IMG/VR virus record: IMGVR_UViG_3300001679_000112
Coordinates: 1-21,924 of that record
Direction: 5' to 3' (one strand)
Source of the DNA: a virus
Length of the DNA: 21,924 nucleotides
In this document: piece after piece, positions 1 to 7,731 of the stretch
Numbering within the stretch: the first letter of the stretch is position 1
Layout: each line of letters begins with the position of its first letter
Position numbers and translations under genes: made by a program
The notes under the pieces: generated by a model
Seen by the model: the letters and a program-made list of their open reading frames with translations, nothing else
Databases searched by the model: none
What the model was told of the DNA's origin: nothing

Positions 1-1
1 G

Positions 2-277
2 TCGTTAGAAAAAGGTGCAAATGACCTTACTTCTATTAGTATGAATATGAATACGATTTCATATTCTATGGAATCCATTAATAGAGATATGGATGTAATG
101 AAAATGCAAGCAGATGAAGTTGTTACAATATCAACTCAGATGGAATTGCATATGCACAAATTAACAAATGATATTAACGTAATGACCCAACAGATGCAGA
201 ATATTAATCGCAGTGTGGGTGGAATACAAAATAACTTCAGTCCCCAAGGGATGATGAGAAGTTTCATACCTTTTTAG
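2..277 (+). CDS. Methionine-rich coiled-coil protein, 5' end outside window
   Basis: The reading frame is open from base 2, so this is the C-terminal part of a longer protein. An internal ATG at 41 exists, but the 13 codons before it are in frame and similar in character. The visible 91 residues are rich in Met, Asn and Gln with hydrophobic residues (often Met) at heptad-like spacing, which suggests a long amphipathic helix. The end is short and hydrophobic (MMRSFIPF). From memory, T4-like cyanophages encode small Met-rich proteins of this type ending in a similar MP/IP-rich tail, some with an upstream membrane segment; that segment, if present, lies outside the window. The function is unknown. 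It is followed after 9 bases by the gene at 287, probably in the same operon. Confidence 0.7.
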   Translation, partial: SLEKGANDLTSISMNMNTISYSMESINRDMDVMKMQADEVVTISTQMELHMHKLTNDINVMTQQMQNINRSVGGIQNNFSPQGMMRSFIPF

Positions 278-286
278 GAGAAAGAA

Positions 287-1000
287 ATGGCAGATTCAGA
301 AAATGGACAATTTGATATAGATGAGGATTTCGAATGGGGTTTCTCGTTCTCGGATAACGACGATGGTGATTTAGATACCGTTGTTACCAAAGTATCGTCT
401 GCAGCAACTGCAGACCTTGGTCCAGTTATAGCAAAATTAGATGCAATTTTAGCATTAATTCCTGATGATGTTGGTCATACTCATACAGCAGAAGAAGTTG
501 ATTTAACTTCAGTTGAAAATAAACTAGACCAAATCATTGCATTAGAAAGATTGGACGCATTAACTGCTGGCGATTTGCCAGATATGTCAGGTATTGAAAC
601 AAAATTAGATTCTATATTTGAATGTACACATACCCATGCACATGATGTAGCACCTGCAGTAGATTTTACTGAAATCACAGATAAGTTGGATGCATTAGAA
701 ATAACCATAGGAGAAGTACGTGAACTTGACTTTAATGGGGATGGCAGTGTTGATTTCGGAGATATTAATAACAATTTGGCTGATCTTTTGGTTAGGCAGG
801 AGACGGTCGAAACTGAGCTCGATGCGAAGAAAGAAGAGTTTACGAATTTTAAAGCGAATAAACTTAAAGCGTTGGAAAGATTGATTATTCCTTTATTAAA
901 GAACTTAAAGAGTAATCCAGATAAAGCATACATTCATTGGCCAAATCGTGCTGGTGTATTAGATGCTCAAATCGCAAAGATTTTAAGTATGACTAGGTAA
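287..1000 (+). CDS. Repeat protein with dockerin-like Ca-binding loop, possibly virion structural
   Basis: This 237-residue acidic protein starts at an ATG with a strong AGGAG site. Residues 11-27 carry a DFEWGFSF-type motif. Four Lys-Leu-Asp units start at residues 50, 79, 106 and 133 (spacing 29, 27, 27), each within a predicted helix, with His/Thr-rich stretches between some (GHTHT, CTHTHAHD). Residues 148-160 read DFNGDGSVDFGDI, which fits an EF-hand/dockerin type I calcium loop (Asp/Asn/Asp at 148, 150, 152, acidic at 156 and 159). A charged helix follows, then a C-terminal motif around residues 198-222 (two Leu-rich turns, then YIHWPN) that I recall from short T4-like marine phage proteins. 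A fibrous or tail role is inferred only from the repeats. Confidence 0.75.
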   Translation: MADSENGQFDIDEDFEWGFSFSDNDDGDLDTVVTKVSSAATADLGPVIAKLDAILALIPDDVGHTHTAEEVDLTSVENKLDQIIALERLDALTAGDLPDMSGIETKLDSIFECTHTHAHDVAPAVDFTEITDKLDALEITIGEVRELDFNGDGSVDFGDINNNLADLLVRQETVETELDAKKEEFTNFKANKLKALERLIIPLLKNLKSNPDKAYIHWPNRAGVLDAQIAKILSMTR

Positions 1001-1003
1001 ACT

Positions 1004-1447
1004 ATGTTTGAATACAAATGCAAGGTCAAACGAATCATTGATGGTGATACTATTGATGCCTACATTGACCTTGGTTTTGATGTTTGGATAACTAAACGTA
1101 TCCGTTTTATGGGTATGGATGCCCCAGAATCTCGCACACGTGACCTGACTGAAAAACGTTATGGAAAGGGTGCAACACATAGACTAACTGAGATGTTAGA
1201 ACAGAGTGACGATAAGTTTGTTCTTAAATCTCACGGCACTGGTAAATACGGCAGGGTAATTGGTGAGTTGTTTATCGTCTGTAAAAAGAATAACGATTCA
1301 ATAGTTTCAATAAACAAACAATTAATCAAAGAAGGACATGCAGTCGCATACTTCGGTGGTTCTAAACAACAAGTCAAAACTGCTTTAATCGAAGCACGTC
1401 ATTTATCAAAAGAATACGTTGAAAAACATATAGAAAAACTTGACTAA
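1004..1447 (+). CDS. Staphylococcal-nuclease-like endonuclease (SNase/TNase fold)
   Basis: The 147-residue protein matches the thermonuclease family along its length. The IDGDT motif at residues 12-16 supplies the calcium-binding Asp15. The stretch RIRFMGMDAPES at 32-43 carries the counterparts of SNase Arg35, Asp40 and Glu43 (here Arg34, Asp39 and Glu42). GKYGRVIGEL at 80-89 supplies the second catalytic arginine (Arg84). All key residues are present, so a calcium-dependent, non-specific DNA/RNA hydrolase is likely. There is no signal peptide, so it should act in the host cytoplasm, perhaps in host DNA breakdown or nucleotide scavenging (inference). It starts 3 bases after the previous stop with only a weak AGG upstream. 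Its last codons overlap the -35 box of the promoter before dexA. Confidence 0.88.
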   Translation: MFEYKCKVKRIIDGDTIDAYIDLGFDVWITKRIRFMGMDAPESRTRDLTEKRYGKGATHRLTEMLEQSDDKFVLKSHGTGKYGRVIGELFIVCKKNNDSIVSINKQLIKEGHAVAYFGGSKQQVKTALIEARHLSKEYVEKHIEKLD

Positions 1448-1468
1448 TTGGGTATTCCGTAGTATAAT
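1440..1468 (+). promoter_or_regulatory. Sigma70-like promoter before dexA
   Basis: TTGACT at 1440-1445 and a perfect TATAAT at 1463-1468 are separated by 17 bases. The extended core TAGTATAATA recurs in the promoters at 6266 and 18070. Transcription would begin near 1475, giving a leader of about 27 bases that contains a GGAG ribosome binding site before ATG 1502. This fits early expression by unmodified host RNA polymerase. Confidence 0.7.
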
Positions 1469-1501
1469 AGAGGTATTGAAATTATATTATTGGAGAAATA
1501 A

Positions 1502-2098
1502 ATGCCCATAGACTCAGTTGTCTTTGACTTAGAAACGTTAGGCACTCATGCCAACGCAGTCATCTTATCAGTCGGTGCTGTAGCAGTAGACTCATCTAAA
1601 GAATACAAATACGAAGAACTCCTTGTAAATGGTTTTTATGTTACTATGGAAGTTAAATCTCAAGTTGACGCCGGACGGAAAATTGAAAAAGATACTTTAG
1701 ATTGGTGGGCAACTCAAGGTGAAGATGCCATGAAAGTTCTTAAACCATCTGAAAACGATATGCATTGGTCTAAATTAATGCCTGCTATATCTGATTGGTT
1801 CAATTCATTAGACATAAATTCTAAAGACGTTCTAGTTTATTCTAGAGGTTCTCATTTCGATTTCTCTATCATGCACGACCTATTTCGTGTTACTGGTAAT
1901 GCAACCCCATACGAACTACCTTGGAAATGGTGGAATATCCACGACTCTAAGACTGTAGTTCATACCTTATTGAATAAAACTACTCAAGTTATGCCTGACG
2001 GGTTTATTCATCATAATGCTCTTCACGACGCAGCGAGAGAATATATGACTATTCAAACTGCTATTGAGCAATTTCAAACAACTTTAGGAGAAGACTAA
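1502..2098 (+). CDS. dexA: DexA-like 3'-5' exonuclease (DEDDh, DnaQ superfamily)
   Basis: The 198-residue protein opens with the ExoI motif FDLETLGT (Asp9, Glu11), where T4 DexA has a DFETMG-like sequence. The ExoII aspartate lies in SHFDFSIM (Asp120), and the ExoIII DEDDh signature is ALHDAAREY (His175, Asp176 or Asp180 region). Metal-dependent 3'-5' exonuclease activity on DNA is expected; T4 DexA degrades DNA from 3' ends and is about this size. It starts at ATG 1502 after a GGAG site and is the first gene behind the promoter at 1440. Its TAA stop shares a base with the ATG of the next gene (TAATG), implying translational coupling. Confidence 0.85.
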   Translation: MPIDSVVFDLETLGTHANAVILSVGAVAVDSSKEYKYEELLVNGFYVTMEVKSQVDAGRKIEKDTLDWWATQGEDAMKVLKPSENDMHWSKLMPAISDWFNSLDINSKDVLVYSRGSHFDFSIMHDLFRVTGNATPYELPWKWWNIHDSKTVVHTLLNKTTQVMPDGFIHHNALHDAAREYMTIQTAIEQFQTTLGED

Positions 2099-2409
2099 TG
2101 GCTGATAAATTAGATGAATATGATTTAGACGAGGATTTTAACGAATACGCAGATGCAAGATTTTATGACGTATCATTGTGTTTTACATTTATGGAAATGG
2201 ATGACTGTATCACTTTTGAAATGGTAGCAGATGGTGAAGTTGAAGATAAAATATCATTAGTAGAGGCTGTGATTGAGGGGTATGGTGGTGTCGTTGAAAT
2301 GGACGACGGAACTATTATGAATTTAAAGTCATATGTAAATGCATTTGTTATTGAGTCTACAGAAAGAAAAAAGAGTACTGTAAAATCTAAATTTAACATA
2401 GTACATTAG
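2098..2409 (+). CDS. Acidic hypothetical protein
   Basis: I do not recognise this 103-residue protein. It is strongly acidic at the N-terminus (residues 1-20 carry many Asp/Glu) and turns basic only in the last 15 residues. No catalytic or metal motif and no membrane segment is evident. Alternating hydrophobic and acidic stretches in the middle suggest a small alpha/beta fold. Its ATG overlaps the dexA stop by one base, and it ends one base before the oxygenase gene, so it is embedded in the replication operon. Confidence 0.7.
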   Translation: MADKLDEYDLDEDFNEYADARFYDVSLCFTFMEMDDCITFEMVADGEVEDKISLVEAVIEGYGGVVEMDDGTIMNLKSYVNAFVIESTERKKSTVKSKFNIVH

Positions 2410-2410
2410 C

Positions 2411-3025
2411 ATGGAATTAAAAGATTTTATAAAGATTTATAATGGAGCATTGCCTCCTAAAGTTTGTCATGATTTGATTGACAACTTTGAATGGAATACA
2501 GATAGTCATGTTATAAGTGGGGTTGGTGGTTCGGAACAACGTCAAGATGGATATCGTTCGGCAATTGAACTTAATTGTTCTGTTGTTGCTGATACCGATC
2601 CTGATATGAAGTTCTTATTAGCATCCCTGAATAAAGTCGTGATGGATTATGCTAATTTGTATCGTTACGAAATGAAATCAAAGGGTTTTTCTGACACTAT
2701 ACCAGAATCTAATATCATAGAGGAATGGAGAATGCATAGATATGACGAGGGTGAGCATTTTTATAAAAAGCATGTAGACTCTGTTGATATTAATTCTTCT
2801 AATAGAATGTTAGCATTTTTATTTTATCCAAACACAGTTGAAGAGGGAGGAGAAACCGCCTTTACTGACCATTTAAAAGGAGTAGAATGTACAGCAATTC
2901 AAGGCAGACTTCTTGTATTTCCAACTTGGATGGGGTTTCCTCATGAAGCAAAACCTGTTATTAAAGGAACAAAATATATGCTAAAAACTTATATACATTA
3001 TCCAGGTGAATTAGAACTTGTATAA
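2411..3025 (+). CDS. 2-oxoglutarate/Fe(II)-dependent oxygenase (prolyl 4-hydroxylase-like)
   Basis: The 204-residue protein carries the iron-binding facial triad of the family: His121 and Asp123 in KKHVDS, and the distal His178 in GFPHEAKPV. Lys188 (GTKYMLKTY) is the likely 2-oxoglutarate contact. The stretch from 133 to 150 (LAFLFYPN then EEGGET) and GRLLVFP at 165-171 are typical P4H beta-strands. The reaction would be hydroxylation of a protein, nucleotide or small-molecule substrate with decarboxylation of 2-oxoglutarate; the substrate is unknown. Such enzymes are common auxiliary genes in marine T4-like phages. No clear ribosome binding site is visible, so translation probably depends on reinitiation after the stop one base upstream. 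Confidence 0.88.
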   Translation: MELKDFIKIYNGALPPKVCHDLIDNFEWNTDSHVISGVGGSEQRQDGYRSAIELNCSVVADTDPDMKFLLASLNKVVMDYANLYRYEMKSKGFSDTIPESNIIEEWRMHRYDEGEHFYKKHVDSVDINSSNRMLAFLFYPNTVEEGGETAFTDHLKGVECTAIQGRLLVFPTWMGFPHEAKPVIKGTKYMLKTYIHYPGELELV

Positions 3026-3308
3026 ACTAGAAAGCACTACATATAGATGTTCTGACTGCTCAGAAATGTGGACTATGTATGACCAAAAAGTACCAAATGC
3101 TTGGTGTCCTCATTGTGGGTTTAATGCTGATATAACATCTAATGTAGAACCTACTAAAGATGACACTATAATTAAAACTAAGGAAGAATCCGTCAATGAT
3201 GCAGAAGACAGAATAACAGAATCTAGATGCTCTGATGGAGGATGGTGGAACCCACTTAAAAAAGAATGTATGGGTTCTGGTCTAGGATATAAAATTAGTC
3301 AACAATAG
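3018..3308 (+). CDS. Small zinc-ribbon protein, TTG start
   Basis: The 96-residue product has CSDC near residue 11 and CPHC near residue 30, a typical zinc-ribbon pair. The TTG start at 3018, inside the end of the oxygenase gene, is preferred because the first ATG downstream would remove the first Cys pair. Residues 45-70 are charged and probably disordered. The C-terminal part has two further Cys residues (ESRCSDGGWW, KKECMG). No enzymatic motif is seen. It sits directly before the DNA polymerase gene. A nucleic-acid or protein-binding role is only a guess. Confidence 0.65.
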   Translation: MYKLESTTYRCSDCSEMWTMYDQKVPNAWCPHCGFNADITSNVEPTKDDTIIKTKEESVNDAEDRITESRCSDGGWWNPLKKECMGSGLGYKISQQ

Positions 3309-3323
3309 GAAATAATAGAATAT

Positions 3324-5804
3324 ATGAGTTTTTACACATCAGTAAATGTATTAGGAAATAAGGTTTTATCTAGAGGGATTTCTGACTCAGGTAGAGACTT
3401 TATTCGTAGAGAAGAATTTAGACCAACAATGTACGTTCCTGGTAAAAAGGGCGAAACTCCGTTTAGAACACTAGAAGGAGAAAAGGTATATCCTATTAAT
3501 CCTGGAACTATTAAAGATACTAGAAACTTTGTTAATGATTATGGTGACGTTTCTGGGTTTAATGTTTATGGCATTGACCAATATGATGTTCAGTATATTT
3601 GTGATAAGTGGAAAGGTAATATTGAATTTGACCCAAAGAAAATTAGAACGTATAATATTGATATTGAAGTACAGTCTGACGAAGGATTCCCTCACCCAGA
3701 ACAAGCAAAGAGTATTATCAATGCCATTACAGTTTATGATAGCATTAAAGAAACTTACTTCACTTGGGGTCTTGAATATTGGGATAAAGCAGATGGTGAG
3801 TATGCAGATACCGATATTAAAATAGAATATTTTCAGTATGATACTGAAATAGAACTTTTAGAATCTTTCCTAAATTTCTGGGAATTAGAACCACCACATA
3901 TTGTAACTGGTTGGAACGTTGAGGGTTTTGATATCCCTTACATCATAAACCGTTATGCTAGAGTATTTGGTCCTGATATTACAAAAAGGTTTTCTCCCTT
4001 TGGTTGGGTTAGGGAACGTAATGTAAAATCTAGGTTTGGTAAAGACCAAGTTATCTACGACCTTTATGGTGTTCAGACATTAGACTATATGGCACTGTAT
4101 AAGAAATTCACTTATAAATTACAAGAGAGTTATAAACTTGATTGGATTGGTCATGTTGAATTAGGTGAAAAGAAACTTTCTTATGAAGAAGAGGGTTCGT
4201 TATTTAATCTATCTAGAGATAATTATCAAAAGTTTATTGACTATAACATTAGGGACGTAGAGATTGTAAAACGACTTGACGATAAAATGAAACTTATTGA
4301 CTTGACATTAACTATGGCATATGATGCTAAAATTAATTATCAAGACGTATTCGGTACGGTTAAACAGTGGGATGCTATTATCTATGATTATTTGATTAGA
4401 CAGAATATCGTAGCACCACCTAAAGTACATACTAGTAAAAATGAACAATATGCTGGTGCTTATGTTAAAAAACCTATTGTGGGTAAACATAACTGGATTG
4501 TTTCTTTTGACTTAAACTCACTGTATCCCCATTTAATTATGAATTACAATATCAGTCCTGAAACTATTGTTGGTTTCAAATCTGGGGTTGATGTAGATTC
4601 TTTACTTAAAAAAGAAGTAGATTTAAGTGAGTTAAAAGTTACAAATCAAACGGTTGCTCCTAATGGTACTTTATACCGTAGGGATAAACGTGGATTCTTA
4701 CCTGAGTTGATGGAAAAGATTTACAACGAACGTAAGATTTTCAAAGGTAAAATGTTAGATGCTCAACAACGTAAAGAGGATGGTGAAGATACAACTAACG
4801 AGATTAGTAAATATAATAATATCCAGATGGCAAAAAAGATTCAGTTAAACTCTGCTTATGGTGCTATTGGTAATCAATGGTTTAGATATTATGATTTAAG
4901 AAATGCTGAAGCAATTACCACTGGTGGTCAACTTGCTATTCGTTGGATTGAACAGAAACTAAACTCTTATTTGAATAATTTATTAGGAACTGACCGTGAT
5001 TACATTATTGCTATTGATACCGATTCTGTTTATGTTGATATGGGAAAACTTGTTTCTAGGTTCAAACCTAAACGACCTGTTGATTTTCTTGACACAATCG
5101 CTAAAGAAAAAATTGAACCATTTATTGATGACTCATACCAAGAGTTAGCAGACTATGTTAATGCCTATGAGCAAAAGATGCAAATGGGACGAGAGGTAAT
5201 TGCTGAGCAAGGACTTTGGACTGCTAAGAAAAGATATGCTTTGAATGTTTGGGATAATGAGGGTGTTAGATATAAGAAACCTAAAATGAAAGTAATGGGT
5301 CTTGAAATTGTTAAATCCTCTACTCCTGCCAACGTAAGGGGCAATTTAAAAAAAGCAGTTCAGGTAGTTTTAACTGGTTCTGAGTCTGAATTACAAGAAT
5401 TGGTAACTAAATATAGGGAAGAATTTAATACTTTGCCCGTAGAAGATATTTCTTTCCCTCGTGGAATTAACGAATATACTAAATATTTAAAACAAGAGAA
5501 ATCTGTTCCTATTCATGTAAGGGGTTCTATATTATTTAACAAGTTGTTGGATAAATATAATTTAAATGAAATTGAACGTGTTGATGCAGGAACTAAGATT
5601 AAATTTGTTTATTTGAAGACTCCAAACCCAAATGGGCAGAATGTAGTTTCGTTTGTAGGTGGACTTCCTCCTGAATTTGATATGGAAAAGTATATTGATT
5701 ATGATACTCAATTTGAGAAATCATATTTAAGACCATTAGAATCTATTTTACAACCTATTGGTTGGGATTGGGAAGTTAAGAGTTCGTTAGATTCATTTTT
5801 TTAA
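3324..5804 (+). CDS. 43: T4-type family B DNA polymerase (gp43)
   Basis: This 826-residue replicative polymerase has proofreading and polymerase domains. The exonuclease motifs are DIEVQSDEG (Asp113, Glu115), a GWNVEGFDIPYI ExoII segment and YNIRDVEIVKRL (ExoIII). The polymerase motifs are A at 396-402 (DLNSLYP), B at 505-513 (KIQLNSAYG) and C at 564-568 (Asp565 and Asp567 in IDTDS). The C-terminus ends SSLDSFF, a plausible sliding-clamp binding tail. T4 gp43 is 898 residues, so this is a somewhat compact version. All catalytic aspartates are present. Clamp and clamp-loader genes are not in the window. The polymerase should work with the helicase and primase encoded downstream. Confidence 0.97.
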   Translation: MSFYTSVNVLGNKVLSRGISDSGRDFIRREEFRPTMYVPGKKGETPFRTLEGEKVYPINPGTIKDTRNFVNDYGDVSGFNVYGIDQYDVQYICDKWKGNIEFDPKKIRTYNIDIEVQSDEGFPHPEQAKSIINAITVYDSIKETYFTWGLEYWDKADGEYADTDIKIEYFQYDTEIELLESFLNFWELEPPHIVTGWNVEGFDIPYIINRYARVFGPDITKRFSPFGWVRERNVKSRFGKDQVIYDLYGVQTLDYMALYKKFTYKLQESYKLDWIGHVELGEKKLSYEEEGSLFNLSRDNYQKFIDYNIRDVEIVKRLDDKMKLIDLTLTMAYDAKINYQDVFGTVKQWDAIIYDYLIRQNIVAPPKVHTSKNEQYAGAYVKKPIVGKHNWIVSFDLNSLYPHLIMNYNISPETIVGFKSGVDVDSLLKKEVDLSELKVTNQTVAPNGTLYRRDKRGFLPELMEKIYNERKIFKGKMLDAQQRKEDGEDTTNEISKYNNIQMAKKIQLNSAYGAIGNQWFRYYDLRNAEAITTGGQLAIRWIEQKLNSYLNNLLGTDRDYIIAIDTDSVYVDMGKLVSRFKPKRPVDFLDTIAKEKIEPFIDDSYQELADYVNAYEQKMQMGREVIAEQGLWTAKKRYALNVWDNEGVRYKKPKMKVMGLEIVKSSTPANVRGNLKKAVQVVLTGSESELQELVTKYREEFNTLPVEDISFPRGINEYTKYLKQEKSVPIHVRGSILFNKLLDKYNLNEIERVDAGTKIKFVYLKTPNPNGQNVVSFVGGLPPEFDMEKYIDYDTQFEKSYLRPLESILQPIGWDWEVKSSLDSFF

Positions 5805-5813
5805 AGAGGACAT

Positions 5814-6260
5814 ATGGCAAAGATTAATTTAGATAATGTAGTAGCAGATAGTCAAGGTAAAACTTTTGAAGATTTTGCGGAGAATTTCCAAGATAATATT
5901 CAAAACCTTAATGCTCAAAATAAATATGCTACTTCTAAAGGCGATAAAGACTATGCCTTAGACGAAGATGGTTATATTATCGGAGACGTTTGGAGTGAGA
6001 AAATTGCTTCAGAGTTGATGGACGTTAATGGGTTTGTATCAACAATATCACGATTAGATGCTTTAGTTGAGGGTAGAGGAGTATATGGTAAATCGTCTTT
6101 ACCCACTGATTATAAGGTAGTAGCAGAGAAAGTTGGTATTGATGCCCCAACATTCCTTAAAATGTTTCCCAAATATCCTATTATTTACTTTACACGTTGG
6201 GGTAATATGAGAAAACCTTTCAATCTTGAAGAATTAATTAATGAACCTGTTCGTAGATAA
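5814..6260 (+). CDS. Conserved-position hypothetical protein between gene 43 and uvsX
   Basis: The 148-residue product is not recognised. It begins at ATG 5814 with an AGAGGA site, 9 bases after gene 43. The first 40 residues are acidic and polar; residues 50-105 look helical; the C-terminal 40 residues contain an aromatic, basic stretch (YPIIYFTRWGNMRKPF). No catalytic motif, signal peptide or membrane segment is visible. From memory, T4-like cyanophages also carry a small unknown gene between 43 and uvsX, which suggests a replication or recombination link, but that is inference from position. The promoter for uvsX begins just after its stop. Confidence 0.65.
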   Translation: MAKINLDNVVADSQGKTFEDFAENFQDNIQNLNAQNKYATSKGDKDYALDEDGYIIGDVWSEKIASELMDVNGFVSTISRLDALVEGRGVYGKSSLPTDYKVVAEKVGIDAPTFLKMFPKYPIIYFTRWGNMRKPFNLEELINEPVRR

Positions 6261-6265
6261 AAAAC

Positions 6266-6294
6266 TTTACTTTTCGTCTAAAGTATAGTATAAT
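6266..6294 (+). promoter_or_regulatory. Sigma70-like promoter before uvsX
   Basis: TTTACT at 6266-6271 and TATAAT at 6289-6294 are spaced by 17 bases. The boxes, spacing and the TATAGTATAATA core nearly match the promoter at 18070. The predicted start near 6301 gives a leader of about 30 bases with an AGG site before the uvsX ATG at 6332. Confidence 0.7.
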
Positions 6295-6331
6295 ATAGGT
6301 ATATTGAATAAAACTTTAGGAAATTTATATT

Positions 6332-7378
6332 ATGAGTACATTACTTGAACGTCTGAAAAAATCAGGCACAATCAAATCCACGCAACTTTCAAAGTCTGCG
6401 TTATTCAATGCAAAGGATATAATCCCGACTTCAGTACCAATGATTAATGTAGCACTTTCTGGTAGACTAGATGGTGGTATTACTTCTGGTCTAACTGTTC
6501 TTGCGGGACCATCTAAGCATTTTAAAACTGCCTTTGGTCTATTAATGATGAAAGCATATATGGATAAATATCCCGACTCAATAGCATTGTTCTATGATTC
6601 AGAGTTCGGCACTCCACAATCCTATTTCGAGTCCTTTAACATTGATACCGATAGGGTACTACACATTCCCCTTAAAAACATCGAGGAACTTAAATTTGAC
6701 ATTGTGAATCAATTAGAAGATTTAGATGAAAAAGATAATGTTTATATTATGATTGATTCTATTGGTAATCTAGCATCTAAGAAAGAAATGGACGATGCTA
6801 GAGATGGTAAATCCGTTGCGGATATGACAAGAGCAAAACAATTAAAATCGTTATTTAGAATGGTAACACCTTATTTAACCCTAAAGGATGTCCCTTTAAT
6901 AGTGGTAAATCATACATATGAAACACAGGAAATGTTCAGCCGGCAGGTTGTGTCTGGTGGCACTGGTGTCATGTACTCTGCTGATAACGTCTGGATTATT
7001 GGACGTCGCCAGAATAAGAAAGGCGCCGAAATTGAAGGATACGACTTCATCATCAACGTAGAGAAATCAAGGTTCGTTAAAGAGAAAAGTAAGATTCCTA
7101 TTTCAGTAACATGGGAAGGAGGAATTAAAATGAATTCTGGTTTATTAGAAGTTGCTGTAGAAGGAGGGTTTGTAGTTAAACCATCTAACGGTTGGTACTC
7201 TAAAGTTGACTTAGAAACAGGTGAAGTTGAAGAAAAGAAAGTACGAGCATCTGAAACGGAAAAGAGTAAGTTTTGGAAAGATATAGTTACACATGAAAAG
7301 TTTAAAGAATTTATTACAAATAAATATGCAATTGGGCAACATTCACTACTAGAGGGAAGTAAAGATGAAGAAGAATAA
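6332..7378 (+). CDS. uvsX: UvsX-type RecA-like recombinase
   Basis: The 348-residue protein has a RecA fold. The Walker A motif GPSKHFKT lies at residues 59-66, in the form typical of T4 UvsX rather than RecA. Walker B is VYIMIDSIGNL with Asp142. Residues 205-215 (the SGGTGVMYSAD region) fit the L2 DNA-binding loop. UvsX coats single-stranded DNA, catalyses strand exchange using ATP, and drives recombination-dependent replication with UvsY, gp32 and gp41. The C-terminus is acidic (SKDEEE), as in RecA-family proteins where it tempers DNA binding. It has its own promoter upstream, and a small gene begins inside its last 14 bases. Confidence 0.95.
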   Translation: MSTLLERLKKSGTIKSTQLSKSALFNAKDIIPTSVPMINVALSGRLDGGITSGLTVLAGPSKHFKTAFGLLMMKAYMDKYPDSIALFYDSEFGTPQSYFESFNIDTDRVLHIPLKNIEELKFDIVNQLEDLDEKDNVYIMIDSIGNLASKKEMDDARDGKSVADMTRAKQLKSLFRMVTPYLTLKDVPLIVVNHTYETQEMFSRQVVSGGTGVMYSADNVWIIGRRQNKKGAEIEGYDFIINVEKSRFVKEKSKIPISVTWEGGIKMNSGLLEVAVEGGFVVKPSNGWYSKVDLETGEVEEKKVRASETEKSKFWKDIVTHEKFKEFITNKYAIGQHSLLEGSKDEEE

Positions 7379-7538
7379 TATGAAGAAACCGATGAAAAAT
7401 AATAAAATACCAAAACCTATGATGTCGGATATTGAAGTTAAACGTAGAAATGATGCGAAACGAATTGGAGAAGAAAAAGGATGGAATGCTTGGACATATG
7501 TAAATCCAACTAGGGAACAAACAAGAAATGACCTCTGA
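7365..7538 (+). CDS. Small basic hypothetical protein (57 aa)
   Basis: ATG 7365 follows an AGAGGG site at 7351-7356 and overlaps the end of uvsX by 14 bases. The product is basic at the start (MKKNNMKKPMKNNK), then helical and charged, ending around WNAWTYVNPTREQ. A second in-frame ATG at 7380 is possible. It overlaps the next gene by 11 bases, so it fills what would otherwise be a gap in a tightly packed operon. There is no recognisable domain. The coupled overlaps at both ends are the main argument that it is real. Confidence 0.5.
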   Translation: MKKNNMKKPMKNNKIPKPMMSDIEVKRRNDAKRIGEEKGWNAWTYVNPTREQTRNDL

Positions 7539-7731
7539 TATATTCTACATAAGGACTAAAGACGGTACGGAGATTGCTGTATTTGATTTAGAGGTAGGTG
7601 AAGATGAAATATCGTATAGTTATAATGCTGTAGAAGAAGATATAAAGTCTGAACCTTATGAAGATGAAGTTCAGGTAATATTATCTAAAATTATAACAGA
7701 AAGAATGATGAAAGAGAGGGAAACTGGTTGA
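7528..7731 (+). CDS. Small acidic hypothetical protein upstream of gene 41
   Basis: The 67-residue product is acidic, with a beta-rich first half (FYIRTKDGTEIAVFDLEV) and a helical second half ending in ERMMKERETG. It has no recognised motif. Its TGA stop is nested in the TTG start of the helicase gene (TTGA), so the two are translationally coupled. T4-like cyanophages, as I recall, also have a short gene between uvsX and 41, so position supports it being real. The function is unknown. Confidence 0.6.
   Translation: MTSDIFYIRTKDGTEIAVFDLEVGEDEISYSYNAVEEDIKSEPYEDEVQVILSKIITERMMKERETG

Noticed and set aside
3529-3825. A 98-codon + strand frame within gene 43
   Set aside because: It is out of frame with the polymerase, whose exonuclease motifs cover the same bases; no ribosome binding site or family match.
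6910-7413. A long open frame of 167 codons on the - strand inside uvsX
   Set aside because: It is the antisense shadow of a conserved gene; its product is Ser/Leu-rich low-complexity sequence, as expected for the reverse of AT-rich coding DNA. The same reasoning removes the other - strand frames, including those at 481-933, 11737-12246 and 18717-19187.
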